This document shows, in pieces, positions 1 to 12,230 of a stretch of 64,000 nt of DNA. Source of the DNA: Campanula takesimana (taxonomy: Eukaryota; Streptophyta; Magnoliopsida; Asterales; Campanulaceae). Location: assembly GCA_026119855.1 (NCBI GenBank), contig JAOWBW010000599.1, positions 744,001 through 808,000 on the forward strand, read 5' to 3'. Within the stretch, counting starts at the first letter, position 1, and each line of letters opens with the position of its first letter. The position numbers and the translations under genes were made by a program. The notes beneath the pieces are model-generated. The model did not search any database, was not told the origin of the DNA, and saw nothing but the letters and a program-made list of their open reading frames with translations.

Positions 1-415
1 TACCAATAAATTTTGGCAAGAAACATGCCATCATTTGTAGTGAACCAAGGTAGAGCTCAGCTTTTGCGTTAATAGACATAGGCTTCACCTCAATAGCATC
101 ACTCCAACCATATTCAATCTCCATTTCAGCCACAATCAACTCATGAGAAGGACTCAATTGAGTCTCAGGCACTTCGGTGTCAACATAGACTAGATCTGAA
201 CCGGAGTCATCATCGAAAGGGGACGACGGAGTATCGGGAATGACGACTCCATAGTAGGGCCGAGAAATCGAAGGGAGAACTTCAGAAATCGGCGAATCTG
301 GGCAGAGATATGATGATTCATCATGAAGAAGACCAAGGATCGTCGCCACCATAGCATCTACGGGCATCAAAACCTTGGAATTGAAGTTTAATAAGGGAGA
401 AATTGGCGGATCCAT
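1..415 (-). CDS. MLE-associated second ORF (ORF2-like), N-terminal part, off left edge
   Basis: An open frame starts at the ATG at 415 and remains open to the window edge (138 codons). The product begins MDPPISPLLNF and is acidic and probably disordered for about 95 residues, with a DTPSSPFDDDSGSD stretch. A more ordered segment with EYGWSDAIEV and a hydrophobic helix-like LYLGSLQMMACFLP follows. The leader has the plant motif AAACCCTAA. I do not recognise a named family. It sits in the same place and orientation (opposite strand, near the 3' TIR) as the ORF at 48897-49310 inside another MLE, and both have an E-x-GWS segment after an acidic N-terminus. It may be an MLE accessory protein or a captured host gene; the repetition favours the first. 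Confidence 0.5.
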   Translation of the reverse strand, partial: MDPPISPLLNFNSKVLMPVDAMVATILGLLHDESSYLCPDSPISEVLPSISRPYYGVVIPDTPSSPFDDDSGSDLVYVDTEVPETQLSPSHELIVAEMEIEYGWSDAIEVKPMSINAKAELYLGSLQMMACFLPKFIG

Positions 416-778
416 GGATATTGGTGGTGGAATTGCAAGACGGCGGGTAGAAGGAATGAGTTAGGGTTTCCTCTTAGATGAATCAAGAAAACTGGAGAGG
501 ATCATATGAGAAGTGGGTGGGTGGGGGAGGATATTTTCAAGATGGATTGGGCTGGGTGAAATGGATTTGGATAAGTAGATTAGGTAAATGGATTGGGTAA
601 ATGGATTAGGTTAATGACCCATTTTAAATTAGTGTTAGTTTAATTGTGTTTATTAAGGTTAAATGAGTGGGGTTAAGTGAATATAAAATATTAAAAAAGT
701 TGCCATTTTGGGCAGTCTCAATTGAGGTGAAACGGACGAAAAGGGAAATAAGTCTCAGTTCTCATGAAACGGAGGGAG
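1..778 (-). mobile_element. 3' terminal part of a mariner-like element (MLE/Stowaway superfamily)
   Basis: The right end reads GGAGGGAGTA (TA at 779-780), the usual Stowaway/MLE terminus with its TA target. Read inward, it carries two subterminal repeats of the form CCGTTTCA...GAGACT followed by CCCAAAATGGCAA. The complete MLE at 47365-49704 has the same layout (CCTAAAATGGACA at the same place). The rest of the element, including any transposase, lies off the left edge. The segment carries an opposite-strand ORF at 1-415, described separately. Seen: terminus, TA and ORF. Inferred: that this is the 3' end of an element of full MLE size. Confidence 0.7.
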
Positions 779-780
779 TA

Positions 781-1876
781 TATCACAATCAAAGCCCACA
801 TTTTTTTGCTATGAGATGAAAACTTAAGTTCGTATCCAAATGCTCTGTGTCTCTAGTGTATAAAGGATACATACTCCAATCAACTATCAACAACTTATTG
901 TCCTTTGAGCTTATCCACAAGGATTTTCAACAGCTAGTTTTGAAGGCTCTACATTATATACTCCATAACTTCAAACATTTGGCGTTGCTAAATTTTTCAT
1001 TGAGAGGCCTGCTTGAGGATTTAAAGATTACTTAGTGATTTCCAGATTTCTTAAGAACAACTTTCATACATTTATATTTCCAACCCAATTTCCACAATCC
1101 TTGTAACCCTTAGAATACATTGTGCTCTAAATCATATAGATCTAAAGAATCTTGAATTCTTGAACACACACACACACACACACATCTCATTTAGATTGAT
1201 CTCATAAATATTTCTTTCTGAGATACACTGATTTAGTCTAGAATTTTTTTATCATAGAATATTGATCTTTTAGATTTAGTAGTACTCAAACTTGTAATCT
1301 ATAACATCAACAAATCTAATGAAAGATCTAGTATTAGACAATCAAAGACTAAATATCTTGGCAGAGGGCGTAGATTTATCATCAATTGAACCTCTCCTAA
1401 TATTTTGTTATTACTTTACGCTCTTTATTTAGAAGTTCTCATTTGTTCTTACTACATTCACTTGTTTGATTTGATATGAATGATGAATTTGGTTAATTGT
1501 GTTTGTGATGAAATTGCTTTAACGCTTCCTTTTTTAGTATAACTTTTTAAAGCCAAATTTGTCTTAGGATTGTCTCGTGTGCCTATCCCTAAATTTTCTG
1601 TTATACATTTCACCACTCTCTAGGAGCATTTTATAACACCCATTGAATTAGTGCGCATTTGCTATTGTCTTGCAAAAAAGTTGAAAAAGATTTCAAAACA
1701 GTTATTCACCCTCCTCTAGTTATTTTTCATACCCTTGTTGCTCCTCTAGGACCAACAGATATTACAAACTTATCCACTTAAATCATTGCTATCCCTCGAT
1801 AGACCTAAATAATACCTAGATTGTACCCCCGAATGAGTTCGCAGCCTTAAGGCCGGGGTTCCGCTCTAATACCATT
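781..1876 (+). repeat. Decayed LTR-retrotransposon sequence with (CA)n
   Basis: No gene is supported. A (CA)n run lies at about 1165-1184. The stretch 1600-1762 (poly-purine-flanked text ending with CACCCTCCTCTAG and a run to CCAACA) resembles the 3' part of a large Copia (SIRE/Maximus-type) LTR. At 1863-1874 the complement of TGGTATTAGAGC, a tRNA-Met-type primer-binding site, lies just left of the small LTR at 1877 and belongs to that minus-strand element. The lineage call is from resemblance only. Confidence 0.4.
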
Positions 1877-3601
1877 TGTAACGACCTGACCCTAGAGACC
1901 TGGCCTGCTACACAAGCACCACGTACTGGCCTACTGAGCACAAAAAACTAAGACCACTAGACTTACCTTAGGCCCACCTAAAAGTCTATGGATGTTATTG
2001 TTGGTGTATATGCCCTAGTCACGTTGTTTGAACGATGTTTTGTTATCATTTATTCATTATATAAGAAATATTTCAAATTATTATTTGTTGTTACATATTT
2101 TTTAATAATAATCTCCACCCCTAGTACATATGAAGAACTTGTATAAGTTTAATCAGATGATCATATGATGATTATGTGTATGGGATACAAGTTAAACTTA
2201 TGGGTATGTGTTGGTGAACATATACTGGACATGACACACTTATGAGGTTTATGTCATGGTCAAATGTCATAATTAAACCTCTTAATAGTTATATCATTAG
2301 AATCTAAGACCTGAGATTATTATGATCTTCCATATTATGGGGATCATGTTTGACATATTCAAACGTTACTCTTAATCAAGTGATTATAAATGATGTGATT
2401 GGCATGATCGAAGTTATGTAGGGAAGTATAATAAGTCAAGATGAAATTTGTCTCTCTTCGTGAGAGATGTCAACCTTGGGCCCCTCGATGAATAGTATTG
2501 ATGAAATGCATAGCCGTGCTAAAATGAATTGATGTAATCAATGTCATTTGTATTATCAATGTATTTGGAATCAAGAAAAGTATTGGGCATTGTAAGTTGA
2601 CCATAGACCATATGGCTTACGCTCAATAACATAGTGGACAAAGGATTGTGATGTATTCTATAAAGGATTTACGAACTTTGACAAGTTATATTAATTGGGT
2701 AATCATGATGGTTTGCTAGAGTCCTCTCATGATTTATGAGAATGACCTTAGTCGGACTCATTACCAACTTAATATAATCCTATACGGTCACACACAAAAC
2801 AAAGAATTGTTTAAAAGGCTAAAAATGAGTTTCTAGGGTACACGGCCGATCGCAGTATAGAATACGACCGAGCTGCTCGGGCGAGTGCTATACCTAACTC
2901 GGCCAAGCTCTCATTACAGAAAGAAAATTGTTTTTCAGGTCGTATTTCACGGCCGCTCTCCCTAAAGGACTCGACTGAGCTCCCCAAAGGACACGACCGT
3001 GTATAACCGCCTGGGATACAATCTGATTTTGTGTTTAGATGGGATTTTGACTATTACTCCTTAATGGTAAAGGACTAATAAGAATAAAACACCCTCTAAA
3101 ATCCCTAATCAGAACCAATTAATATTGTATTAATAAAGAGATCCTCCAAAGAGTTTGGTAACACATAATTATTCCTAGATCTCATGATCAAAGAATAAAT
3201 TCATATAGCCTTCATAGAAATTGTTTCTATTGGAACTAGCAATCCGGATCTAGAATCATTCTAGATATTCATTTGCGTGTGGATACACATAGAGGGCGTT
3301 GATCTCAACTCCTTCAAGTTCGTGATTCATCAATTGAAGTCGTGTTCCTGTGATCGTGATTGAAGAAGCGCGAAGAACAATGATTGAAGATTCAAAAATT
3401 TTAAAGCATCATCACGGTTAGTATTCTAAATTCAACTCAATAGTATTTTAATAATGTTTGAATGAATCTAGGCTTTTGGGTTTATTTCGCTACGCATAAT
3501 AGTTCAAAACCCAACAGGTATTGGTTCCCACTAGTATTATTGTGGAAGGTTATGTAACACAATCAAATTCCATAGCTTTCCGATGTGGGATGGGGATATC
3601 A
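1877..3601 (-). mobile_element. Short minus-strand LTR (about 200 bp), split by a solo LTR
   Basis: The + strand reads TGTAACGACCTGACC at 1877. After removal of the 1999-3516 insertion it continues with TTGGTTCCCACTAG and CCGATGTGGGATGGGGATATCA, ending near 3601. On the minus strand the LTR is followed directly (1874-1863) by a TGGTATTAGAGC primer-binding site, so this is a 5' LTR followed by a short stub of internal sequence. TG...CA ends are seen; the exact right end is uncertain. Assignment to Ty3/gypsy versus a TRIM is unresolved. Confidence 0.5.
1999..3516 (+). mobile_element. Solo LTR of a Copia family related to the 4271 element
   Basis: It starts TGTTGGTGTATATGCCCTAG and ends AAAACCCAACA, 1518 bp. 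It is a diverged relative of the LTRs at 4271 and 18726 along most of its length. Flanks are GTTAT (1994-1998) and GGTAT (3517-3521), a likely 5-bp TSD with one change. A GC-rich cluster at about 2840-3003 contains CGGCCGATCG, CTCGGGCGAG and CACGGCCG-type palindromes. A TATA-like GAATAAAACA follows at about 3081. No internal region or second LTR is present, as expected after LTR-LTR recombination. Confidence 0.8.
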
Positions 3602-4270
3602 TAAACCAGACATGCTACCAAAGGGTACTAGAATCGCCCACGAGTGATCTACAATTTTCATATTTATCAAGTCGAAATGTTGTTGAACCTTTCTATCAAG
3701 AACAGACTTCGTGCGTAGAAGTAGGGCCACCTACACTCTTCACATCAGCAAAATTTGATGCATGGAACAAATAATTGTGCTTTTGCAACACTCGGAATAT
3801 AGATCTTGCTTTAGACAGACCATTCTTCATGTCACCTTATATGACACGAAAAACCTCTTTTGTTGTCTTCTACCCCCATGAATCTTCCTTCCCAACTATT
3901 TTTGAACTGACCTCAAACTTTTCAAAAACTCAGACTATGACTGTTGGTCTAACCGTTGTGGTTCACTATTCTTTAAAGTTACTTGATCCATCTGTTTCAA
4001 CATTTCCACTTTGAGTTAAACATTTAGAAAACAAACACCGTGCCCTCTCCAGAAAGGTCTGACTTATACTTCTCACTATACTATACTATTGTGATGTAAC
4101 CCGACAGTATGACATGGTTATGCAACAACAACCAAACTAAATAACGTAGAACATTGGAGGATAAAAAACCTTGCTTTTAAGATTTTAAAACTAGGTTCGA
4201 ACCCAGTAGACATTAAGAAGTCCATTTACCTACTCCTCATAGGTTGTAAACCACTCTGTATGGACATATA
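3602..4270 (-). pseudogene. Left-hand remnant of an old minus-strand Copia (protease region onward)
   Basis: Near the right end (4265 leftward, minus strand) the translation reads VHTEWFTTYEE, the segment that normally follows the DSG active site of Copia proteases by about ten residues. The DSG itself lies at about 21488-21496, beyond the 4271-20234 element and the 20247-21463 solo LTR. Counting one copy of each TSD, the two halves join in the same reading frame. Downstream of this the sequence has many stops and I recognise no further domain. The two short plus-strand open frames at 3583-4014 look fortuitous. Confidence 0.6.
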
Positions 4271-5684
4271 TGTTGGAGATTATGCCCTAGGCCCTTGAGA
4301 AAGGCCTTACGTTGCATCATGTTCTCATTTGTTATGGAGAAAACAACCCTGGACTATTATATGTTTTACATGTTTATTATAATAATCCTCGTCCATAGTA
4401 CTTATGAAGGACTAGTATAAGTTTAATCGATGATCATATGATGATCATGTGTATGTGATACAAATTAAACATATGGGTACTTGTTGGAGAACAAGTACTG
4501 GACTTGACCAACCTACGAGATTTATGTTATGGTCAGATGTCATAATTAAATCTCTAAATTGTTATATCATTTATCCTTAGACCTGAGATTATCATAGTCT
4601 TCCACATGATGAACATTATGTTTGACGTACTTAAACGCTACCCCTAACCGGGTGGTTATAAAGGCTACGATTGGCATAATCGGATTCATGTAGGGAAGAA
4701 TGATAAGTCAAGATGGGATTTGTCCCTCTCTCAAGAGAGATATCTGCTTGGACAACATAAGTTCCATGACTTATGTCCAATATGATATCGCGTGACAAAA
4801 GGATTGTGATATGCTCTATAAAGATGAACAAACGTCGTTAAGTTATATTAATTGGGTAATCATGATGGTTTGCTAGAGTCCGCTCATGATTTATGAGTTT
4901 GACATTGGTTGGACTCATTACCAACTTAATATAATCCTATGGGGTCACACATAAAAGAACGAATTGTTTAAAAGGCTAAAATTCAGTTTCTGGGGGTGCT
5001 AGGCCGAGCACATCATATGACTCGGCTGAGCATGAGCAATAGAAAGTATGGCACAAGGGTGCTCGGCCGAGCACCTTAAAGGACTCGGCCGAGCACCTTA
5101 AAGGACTCGATCGAGAAGGCCCTATTCAGGCCCAGTTTTCTAATTTCGTGTTTTGACGGTTTTGACCCATTTCTCCTAAAGGATTTAGGATTAATGAGTA
5201 TAAACACCCCTCTTTTAATCGTAATCAGTAAGAGTTGATATTGTATCATTTTTGGTAGCCTCCATGTGTTTGAGAAACATATTCTTGAGTTTAGATTGAG
5301 AATCAAAAGCTCAAGAACACCAATAAATTCATGTAGCCTTTAAAGATTAGAAAAATGTGTTTTCTAATGGGTCTAGCAATCTAGATCTAGAATGGTTCTA
5401 GATATTCGTTCGCGTGTGGATACACATAGAGGATGTTTGTTTTAGCATCTCAAGTTCGTGTTCCTGTGATCGTGATCCAATGAACGTGAAGAACGAGGAG
5501 ATCAAATCTAAAGCTCGAAGACTTGAAGCTTTGAAGATCCGAAAAATTTAAACGCTCTACAATGGTTAGTATTCTAAATTCATCTTGCTATTATTTTAAT
5601 CATCATGAATAGATCTTGGGGCTTAGGGTTTTGTTGATTTTTTATTGCTTTCTTCCGCTGCGCATATTGCCTCAAAACCCAACA
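4271..5684 (+). repeat. 5' LTR of the outer Copia
   Basis: 1414 bp, TG...CA. Compared with the 3' LTR it lacks a 107-bp block (present at 19206-19312) bounded by TTGG on both sides, and an 8-bp block nearby. It has one extra 23-bp repeat in the GC-rich cluster. The cluster at about 4998-5122 includes the perfect 16-bp palindrome GTGCTCGGCCGAGCAC (5059-5074). A TATA-like TATAAACA lies at 5199-5206, about 77 bp downstream. Confidence 0.9.
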
Positions 5685-5685
5685 G

Positions 5686-5697
5686 TGGTATCAGAGC
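5686..5697 (+). promoter_or_regulatory. Primer-binding site (initiator tRNA-Met type)
   Basis: TGGTATCAGAGC begins two bases after the 5' LTR end. It matches the plant Copia primer-binding site complementary to the 3' end of initiator tRNA-Met, and it fixes the LTR boundary and the plus-strand orientation. Confidence 0.9.
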
Positions 5698-6029
5698 CCC
5701 GTTCATGTATGGTTATTTTAATATTATCATGTTTGATATATGATTTCGATTATATGATCTAGCATGGTAGAATTTAGAATAAGGTATTTATGTGAATTGT
5801 TTGGTGAAACAATTATATATTTGATACAGTATGATTATGAACAAGGTTTTCAAGTTGCTTGATTAATATGATTAATCTATTTATCGGATCATCAATTTCT
5901 TTAATTGGATTATTGAATTAATGATTCTTGATCTTGAAGAACAAATTTTTTGTTCTTAGGGTTTGATATTTATGATAATTTGATTAACATAAATAGTTGA
6001 ATTCTTAAAAGGATCAAGATTTGATAAAT

Positions 6030-6195
6030 TGCGATCGTGCGGTTCGCGTGCAATACACGTTTTGTGCAGAATTTTTGTGCAGATTACGTGCAGCGCACGT
6101 GCAGTCCATAATTTTGTACAGAATTTCCGTGCAATTCGCGTGCATTGCACGAATTCGTGCAGATTTTTCTTGCAGTTCGCGTGCAGTGTAGATTT
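6030..6195 (+). repeat. GTGCA-rich repeat block in the outer Copia leader
   Basis: Nine GTGCA motifs, most within CGTGCAG or GCGTGCA contexts, occur in about 150 bp between the primer-binding site and the gag region. The block is markedly richer in G+C than its surroundings and contains a few reverse-complement TGCAC partners. The minus-strand open frames across it (5956-6310) are by-products of the repeat. Function unknown. Confidence 0.55.
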
Positions 6196-6199
6196 TTGA

Positions 6200-7703
6200 A
6201 TTCGTGTTTTTCAGACTTAGAGAGGCATTGTAGAATGCGTATTGTTCATGGAATTGGATTCTATGAAGTAATGCATTCTTAATAGAGTTGGACTCTATGA
6301 AAGAATTCATTATTCAATGTGTATTATACCTAGAGTGGGACTCTATGAAAATCTAAAATTCATAATTATATTCACATAGTATCCGTTCATTAATTAATTG
6401 AATTAATTATACATTTGTTATGCGCGTTGCTATATGAAAGAACCTTCTTGAAAATTTAAGTCATGCGTCAATCCACTATTAAAACACTTGTGAGTGCACC
6501 GGGTAGTTTTATGCAGGCTACGCCCTAGCGAGGTGCATTGATTCTATCATTGTATGAGCAAGATGAGTGAATCAGAGTTTCCTATACGTTTGACATGGTT
6601 TGACTTAATTAGGCTATCAAAACAGTTTTGGGCCTAAGGCACAAGATGAGATTAAAACATGTTTGACATTGGATGTCTAAAACAATCTCATAAAAGATCT
6701 AAGAGACATATATGATATGATTGACAATAATTGTCTACCTAAATAACTTGGTTTTGAGCAGTTGTGCCCTAGCTGACTCAAAATTCGGTGAAATATGGAT
6801 CTTAGCCCGCTTAAAATTATATTATACAATTGTTGTATTTGAAAGTTATATAATTTAGTGGGAGTATTTATGAAATACAAATAATTTATCTCTTAAATGA
6901 TTGGTATAAAATATATGTGTATATTTATTTGCATATTTATGTAGAATGTTATATTATGCTTTAATTATGTTTATTACTGCGATCTGTTCTTTAAAAGGAA
7001 AATTTATATGAGAATGAAACAAATTTCTTTGATTGAATCATGAGCTTAAGAATTGTTCTAAAGCAAGAATGAAAATTATACATTCTTAATAATCCTAAGT
7101 AACCTAAATTGCAATATTAATTTGATTAATATGTTCCGTAGGATCATCAAAATTTAATGTAATTAACTTGTTGATGATCTTAGATTCATGAATAAATTGT
7201 TTATTCTTGGTTTTGATGATGATGATTGGATCACCATGAACATCAAATCCTAATTTAATAAAGGAAAACAATTTTGAGGTAAATTTGGAAATTTAAAATC
7301 TACCGCTTTTATGATAAATATTTTAAGTTGAATATAATTGTCAGATGACTGGTTTTAGAAACCGTGTTTCCTGAAATTAAATGTCAAGTTCAAAACTATT
7401 TTGGGTTGAATCTAGTTTAAGTTGGCTGGTTTGCGAAACCGTGCTTTTTGAAAAAGTGATGTCAATTCAGAATTCAGAAAAAATTGAAATCAGAATCCTG
7501 AATTGTTCTTAATTGCTGAAATCAATTAAATTGATGAGACATGAAATTTAGAAACAAGACTATAGATTCATACGGAAATGTGGATGCCTTTAGACTTAGT
7601 TTCGGCCGTATGGACTGTTCTCTAAATTTCTGAATGATGTACGGAATTGTGGATGCCTTTTGGCTTATTTTCGGCCGTACAGTTTGTGCTCTTAATATCT
7701 GAA
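6200..7703 (+). pseudogene. Decayed gag region of the outer Copia
   Basis: Lies between the leader and the nested Copia insertion. It has no long open frame and no motif I can place confidently, but its position is that of gag. Two copies of a segment with ATTTCGGCCGTA-like text (about 7560-7690) occur just before the insertion. The sequence resumes at 12695 after the insertion (TSD CTGAA). Confidence 0.45.
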
Positions 7704-8167
7704 TGTTGTAGAATTGACCCTCCAACACCCAAGCAATATCCCAAGAAAATAATAGCACCACAAACAAGCACAAGAAATAAAGCAGAGAAAAGACACAAGA
7801 AATTGTTTACCCAGTTCGTCAATATGTTTGACTACGTCTGGGGGCACTACCATGCCAGGATCTTACACTATAATATGTTAAATCTGAGTTACAATGAGTA
7901 TGGGGGCAGAACATTGCTTATATATGCACCCTAGAATAAGACCTAAACCTAAACATAAGAGAAATCCCGAAAAAACTGCTATTCCCGAATTCAGTTCACG
8001 GCACCCGAGCGCCCGCCTGCTTAGGTCCAAGCGTCCGCTTACTTGCCTCCTCCAGAATTCGGACCTTCTGATCAAAGCCGAGCGCCCGCCTGGTCGTATG
8101 CGAGCGCCCGCCTGGAATCCTGGCAGATTTTCTTCTCTTTGTTTCTTTGAAGATCTCTATTCTAACA
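7704..8167 (-). repeat. 3' LTR of the TNT1-type Copia
   Basis: 464 bp. On the minus strand a TATA box (TATATAA at about 7918-7925) is preceded 76-190 bp upstream by a GC-rich cluster of GAGCGCCCGCC-type repeats (about 8001-8115). Plus-strand open frames through this LTR are shadows. Confidence 0.9.
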
Positions 8168-8275
8168 ATCTCCCACCTAGAGATCAACCCATGTATATGC
8201 CCCGTATCCGTCTTCAACTCATCCTTGGTGTCTTCCTAGTGCTCACCTCGATCATGGTAGTACCATCCTCTTCTA

Positions 8276-11200
8276 CTATTCTCCAAGCCCCGTTGAAGCT
8301 ATACATATCTTCAAATTATCAAGGTTTACCACCTTGGTTAACATGTCAGCCGGGTTTTCCGATCCCAAAATATTCTCCAGCCTTAAGATCTTCCTCTCCA
8401 AGAGATGCCTGATATAGTGAAACCTCAGCTCAATGTGCTTCGTCCTAGAATGAAACGCCGGATTCCTTCCTAGATGAATTGCACTCTGACTGTCACTGTA
8501 GAGAGCATTACCACTTCGCGTCTTCCCAAGTTCACCCAAGAAGTTTTGCAACCATACCATCTCTTTACTTGCCTCTGTCACTGCCACATATTCTGCTTCT
8601 GCAGTCGACTGAGCCACGATCTTCTGCAATTTAAAAGGCCAGGAGATAGCCGTACCACCCAATGTGAAAACATAACCCATAGTACTTCTCCTCTTATCAA
8701 GATCACTTGATGCCAAATCCGCATCCACATAACCCGCTAACACGACCTCCTTACTTGAGAAACATAGAGCCTTACCAGCAGTACCCTTTAAGTAACACAG
8801 GAGCCATTTGACCGCTTCCCAATGTTGCTTCCCTGGATTGCCCATGAACCGACTGACTACTCCCACCGCATGTGCAATGTCCGGCCTTGTACACACCATT
8901 GCATACATTAGACTTCCTACTGCCGAAGCATATGGAGTCCTCTCCATCTTGTCACGCTCTTCCTTTCCCTTAGGTGAGTCTTTCTCGGATAGCTTGAAGT
9001 GCATACCCAATGGTGTCACTGTTGGCTTCGCCTCTTCCATGCAAAACCTTGCCAAGACTTTCTCAACGTATTCTGCTTGTGAAAGAACCAACTTACCCGA
9101 CTCCCTATCCCGGTCAATCCGCATGCCCAAGATTTTTCTGGCCTCCCCCAAATCCTTCATCTCGAACCGTTCTGACAACTGAGCCTTCAATATGTTTACC
9201 TCTCTACTGCTAGAGCCCGCTATTAGCATGTCATCCACATATAATAGCAAGATTATGTACCCGTTGTCAGTGTTCTTGAAGTAGTAACAATGATCCTCCT
9301 CACATCTGATAAAATCAATGTCATGCATGAATCCATCAAACTTTCTGTACCACTGCCTAGGAGCTTATTTAAGGCCATACAAGCTCTTAGTCAATTTGCA
9401 AACGAGTTCCTCGCTACCCTTAGACAAGTAACCCTCTGGTTGTACCATGTAAATTTCTTCCTCCAAATCCCCATGAAGAAAGGCCGTCTTTATTATCCAT
9501 CTGTTCCAGCAGCAAATTATCTGCCACTACTATACCCAGAACCATTCTGATAGTGGTCATCTTCACAACAGGAGTGAATACCTCGGTATAGTCAATACCG
9601 TATTTCTGCTGAAACCCTTTTACAACCAACCTTGCCTTATAACGTTTACTGCCGTTTCCTTCCTCCTTGATTCTGTAAACCCACTTATTATGCAATGCAT
9701 TCTTCCCCTTTGGTAGTTTAATCAACTCCCAAGTTTTGTTGGCCTTCAATGAGTCCATCTCATCATCCATCGCAGCTTTCTACTTATCACAAAGTGCACT
9801 ACGAACATTCTCCGCATAACATTCCGGCTCACCACTATCTGTCAACAATAAACGGTAATTTGAAAGAGTATACATGTCAGGTGATCCAAGCATGCTGGAT
9901 CTAAGCAGCAGAATATCCGGTTCTGGAGTATGTGGTTCATCTTCAGTGACCCCCTGACCTTGGTCATCATAAACTGTCCTGCTCCCACCCGAGTTTGGAA
10001 TATCCACCTCAACAAATTTTGGTTCCGAACTAACCCCTTCAGATGCCCCCTTTCTGACCTTGTACAATACCTGTTCATTGAATACAACATCTCGACTACG
10101 AATAACCTTATGATTTTGGTCATCCCAAAACTTATACCCGAAGTCATCCCCGCCATAGCCAATGAACGTACATTTTACAAATTTAGCATCTAATTTAGTT
10201 CTATCAACAGAGTCTATATGAACATATGAAACGCATCTAAATATGCGAAGAATGGACAGATTTACCTGCTTGCCACTCCATGCTTCCTCTGGAATTTCAT
10301 TCCCCAATGGTACCGATGGTCCCCGATTGATCAAGAAAGCTGCCGTGTCAACTGCATATGCCCAGAACATCTTCGGAAGCCTACACTTCAACCTCATACT
10401 TCTAGCCCGCTTGTTCAATGTCCTGTTCATCCTCTCTATAACCCCATTGTGTTGTGGTGTGCCCTTTAGAGTCTTCTCCATGCGAATGCCATTCGTTGCA
10501 CAATATTCCTTGAACTCCCCGAGCTCATACTCCCCACCATTATCTGATCTCAAGCATTTAAGCTTAAGTCCTGTCTGATTATCCATCAAAGCCTTCCATT
10601 TCTTAAACACCTCGAATGCCTCATCTTTGTGTTTCAAGAAATAAACCCAGACTTTCCTTGTCGAATCATCAATGAACGACATGTAATATGACGCACTACC
10701 CAGAGAAGTTACCAGGGCCGGCCCCCAAAAGTCCGTGTGAACCAGTTCCAACTTTGCTTCCCTCAAAGCCCTACCTGTCCTCGAGAAGTTGCTTCTCGCC
10801 TGTTTGCCAAACACACAATCTTCGCAGATCCCCACGTTGACTGTCTTCAAACCCGGTAGTAATCCCTTTGAGCAAAGTACTTTCATCCCCTTCTCACTCA
10901 TGTGACCCAATCGACAGTGCCACAAATCCGTATCATCCTTGGCTGACGCCACCGCGATACTATCCTTGGTGTTATTCGCTAAATACAATGTCCCCTCTTT
11001 ATTACCCCGAGCGATCTCTGAATCCTCCTTGGTAATAACCCAGTTCCTGCAGCCAAAAGTTACCTTGTAACCTTCTTCATCCAACTGCCCAACTGATAGC
11101 AGGTTCTTTTTCAAACCCGGAATGTGTCTGACCCCGTGTAGATGTAGGAACTTCCCGTCCGATGTTCCTATTCTGACATCCCCCTTCCCCTTGATTTCCA

Positions 11201-12140
11201 AAGGCTCGCCATCCGCCAGATTGACCTTACCGAAATCACCGGAAGTATAATTTTCCATCTCCTTTACATGCCTGCATGAGTGGAATGATGCCCCCGAATC
11301 CAGCACCCATGATTCTAGTGCACTACTAACACTTAGAACCGGTACATCATCACATTCGACTGTCACATTCACCGATTTATCCCCTCGCATGGGACAATCC
11401 TTCTTGTAGTGTCCTAACTCCTTACAATGATAGCATTGAACCGATCCTTTCGCGACCCTTGGTTTGTCTCTGATCTCCACGGCCTTGCCCTTACCACCCA
11501 CTACGTTTTCCGTTGATTCAGTTCTCCCTTTATTGCTAGTACCCAGCCTTCCCCTGCTAGTAGTAGCCAAGGCCGATCCCGAAGTAGACGATGTCCCCAA
11601 CTTCTTCATACGATTTTCCTCGCCCAACAGAAAGTCTTTAACATCATCATACTTCAATTTGTTCTTACCCGCTGAAGCATTGATCGCTATCACCGTTCCG
11701 CTCCAATTTCCTGGTAAAGACGCTAGCAATAAGCACGCATGAACCTCATCATCAAACGTAATATCCAACGCAGTCAATGAGTCTATAACATCCATAAAAT
11801 CATCGATGTGTTTAGCTAAGGATCCTCCCTCTTGCATCTTGAGACTACCCATCTTGCGTATCAAATCAACCTTACTTACAGCAGATGGAGTTTCAAATCT
11901 CTCAGTAAGATAATCCAATAGCTCTTTGGTGGTTTTCGCCTTCTTGGTAGTTTTCGCGATCCACTTTGACAAAGTAGATCTAACCACCCCTAGGGCTTTC
12001 CGATCCATGAGATCCCAATCTTCCTGCTTTTTTCCTTTCGGCTTGACTCCCTTTAGAGGCTTATATAGATCCTTTTTGTACAAGAGATCCTCTATTTGGA
12101 TCCTCCAAAACCTGTAGTCAGACCTATCAAATTTCTCCAC
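8276..12140 (-). pseudogene. gag-pol polyprotein of the TNT1-type Copia, three lesions
   Basis: The frame starts at 12140 (MEKFDRSDYRFW). Order on the minus strand: gag UBN2 domain (about residues 5-170), CCHC zinc knuckle C236-C249, protease WVLDSGAS (D281), integrase HHCC starting WHCRLGH (about 408) with DDE residues D470, D533 and E569, then reverse transcriptase with YVDD at about 9240, RNase H with TEAEY, and an ADMLTK tail. This integrase-before-RT order defines Copia. Lesions: an in-frame TAG at 9780-9782 between integrase and RT; a one-base insertion near 9487-9495; and a TAA at 9365-9367 where related proteins usually have glutamine (CAA to TAA). Otherwise the frame is open, so decay is recent. 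Residues past the first stop are numbered only approximately. Confidence 0.93.
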
Positions 12141-12230
12141 CGCTTATTTATCATTGCCCATTCTTGATTGCTGGAACAAACCCTAATCGCCTATAACCCG
12201 GAACGATAAACCAGAGCTCTAGATACCAGT

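Noticed and set aside
4194..4204. GGTTCGAACCC, a match to the RNA polymerase III B box, suggesting a SINE or tRNA
   Set aside because: No A box at the right distance and no cloverleaf; the sequence is within an old minus-strand Copia coding region.
5956..6310. Cys/Arg-rich minus-strand open frames
   Set aside because: They are translations of the GTGCA repeat block in the plus-strand Copia leader; low complexity and no start context.
7894..8412. 172-codon plus-strand open frame
   Set aside because: It lies antisense across the 3' LTR and 3' UTR of the minus-strand Copia; the related frame at 12421-12726 is the same LTR shadow.
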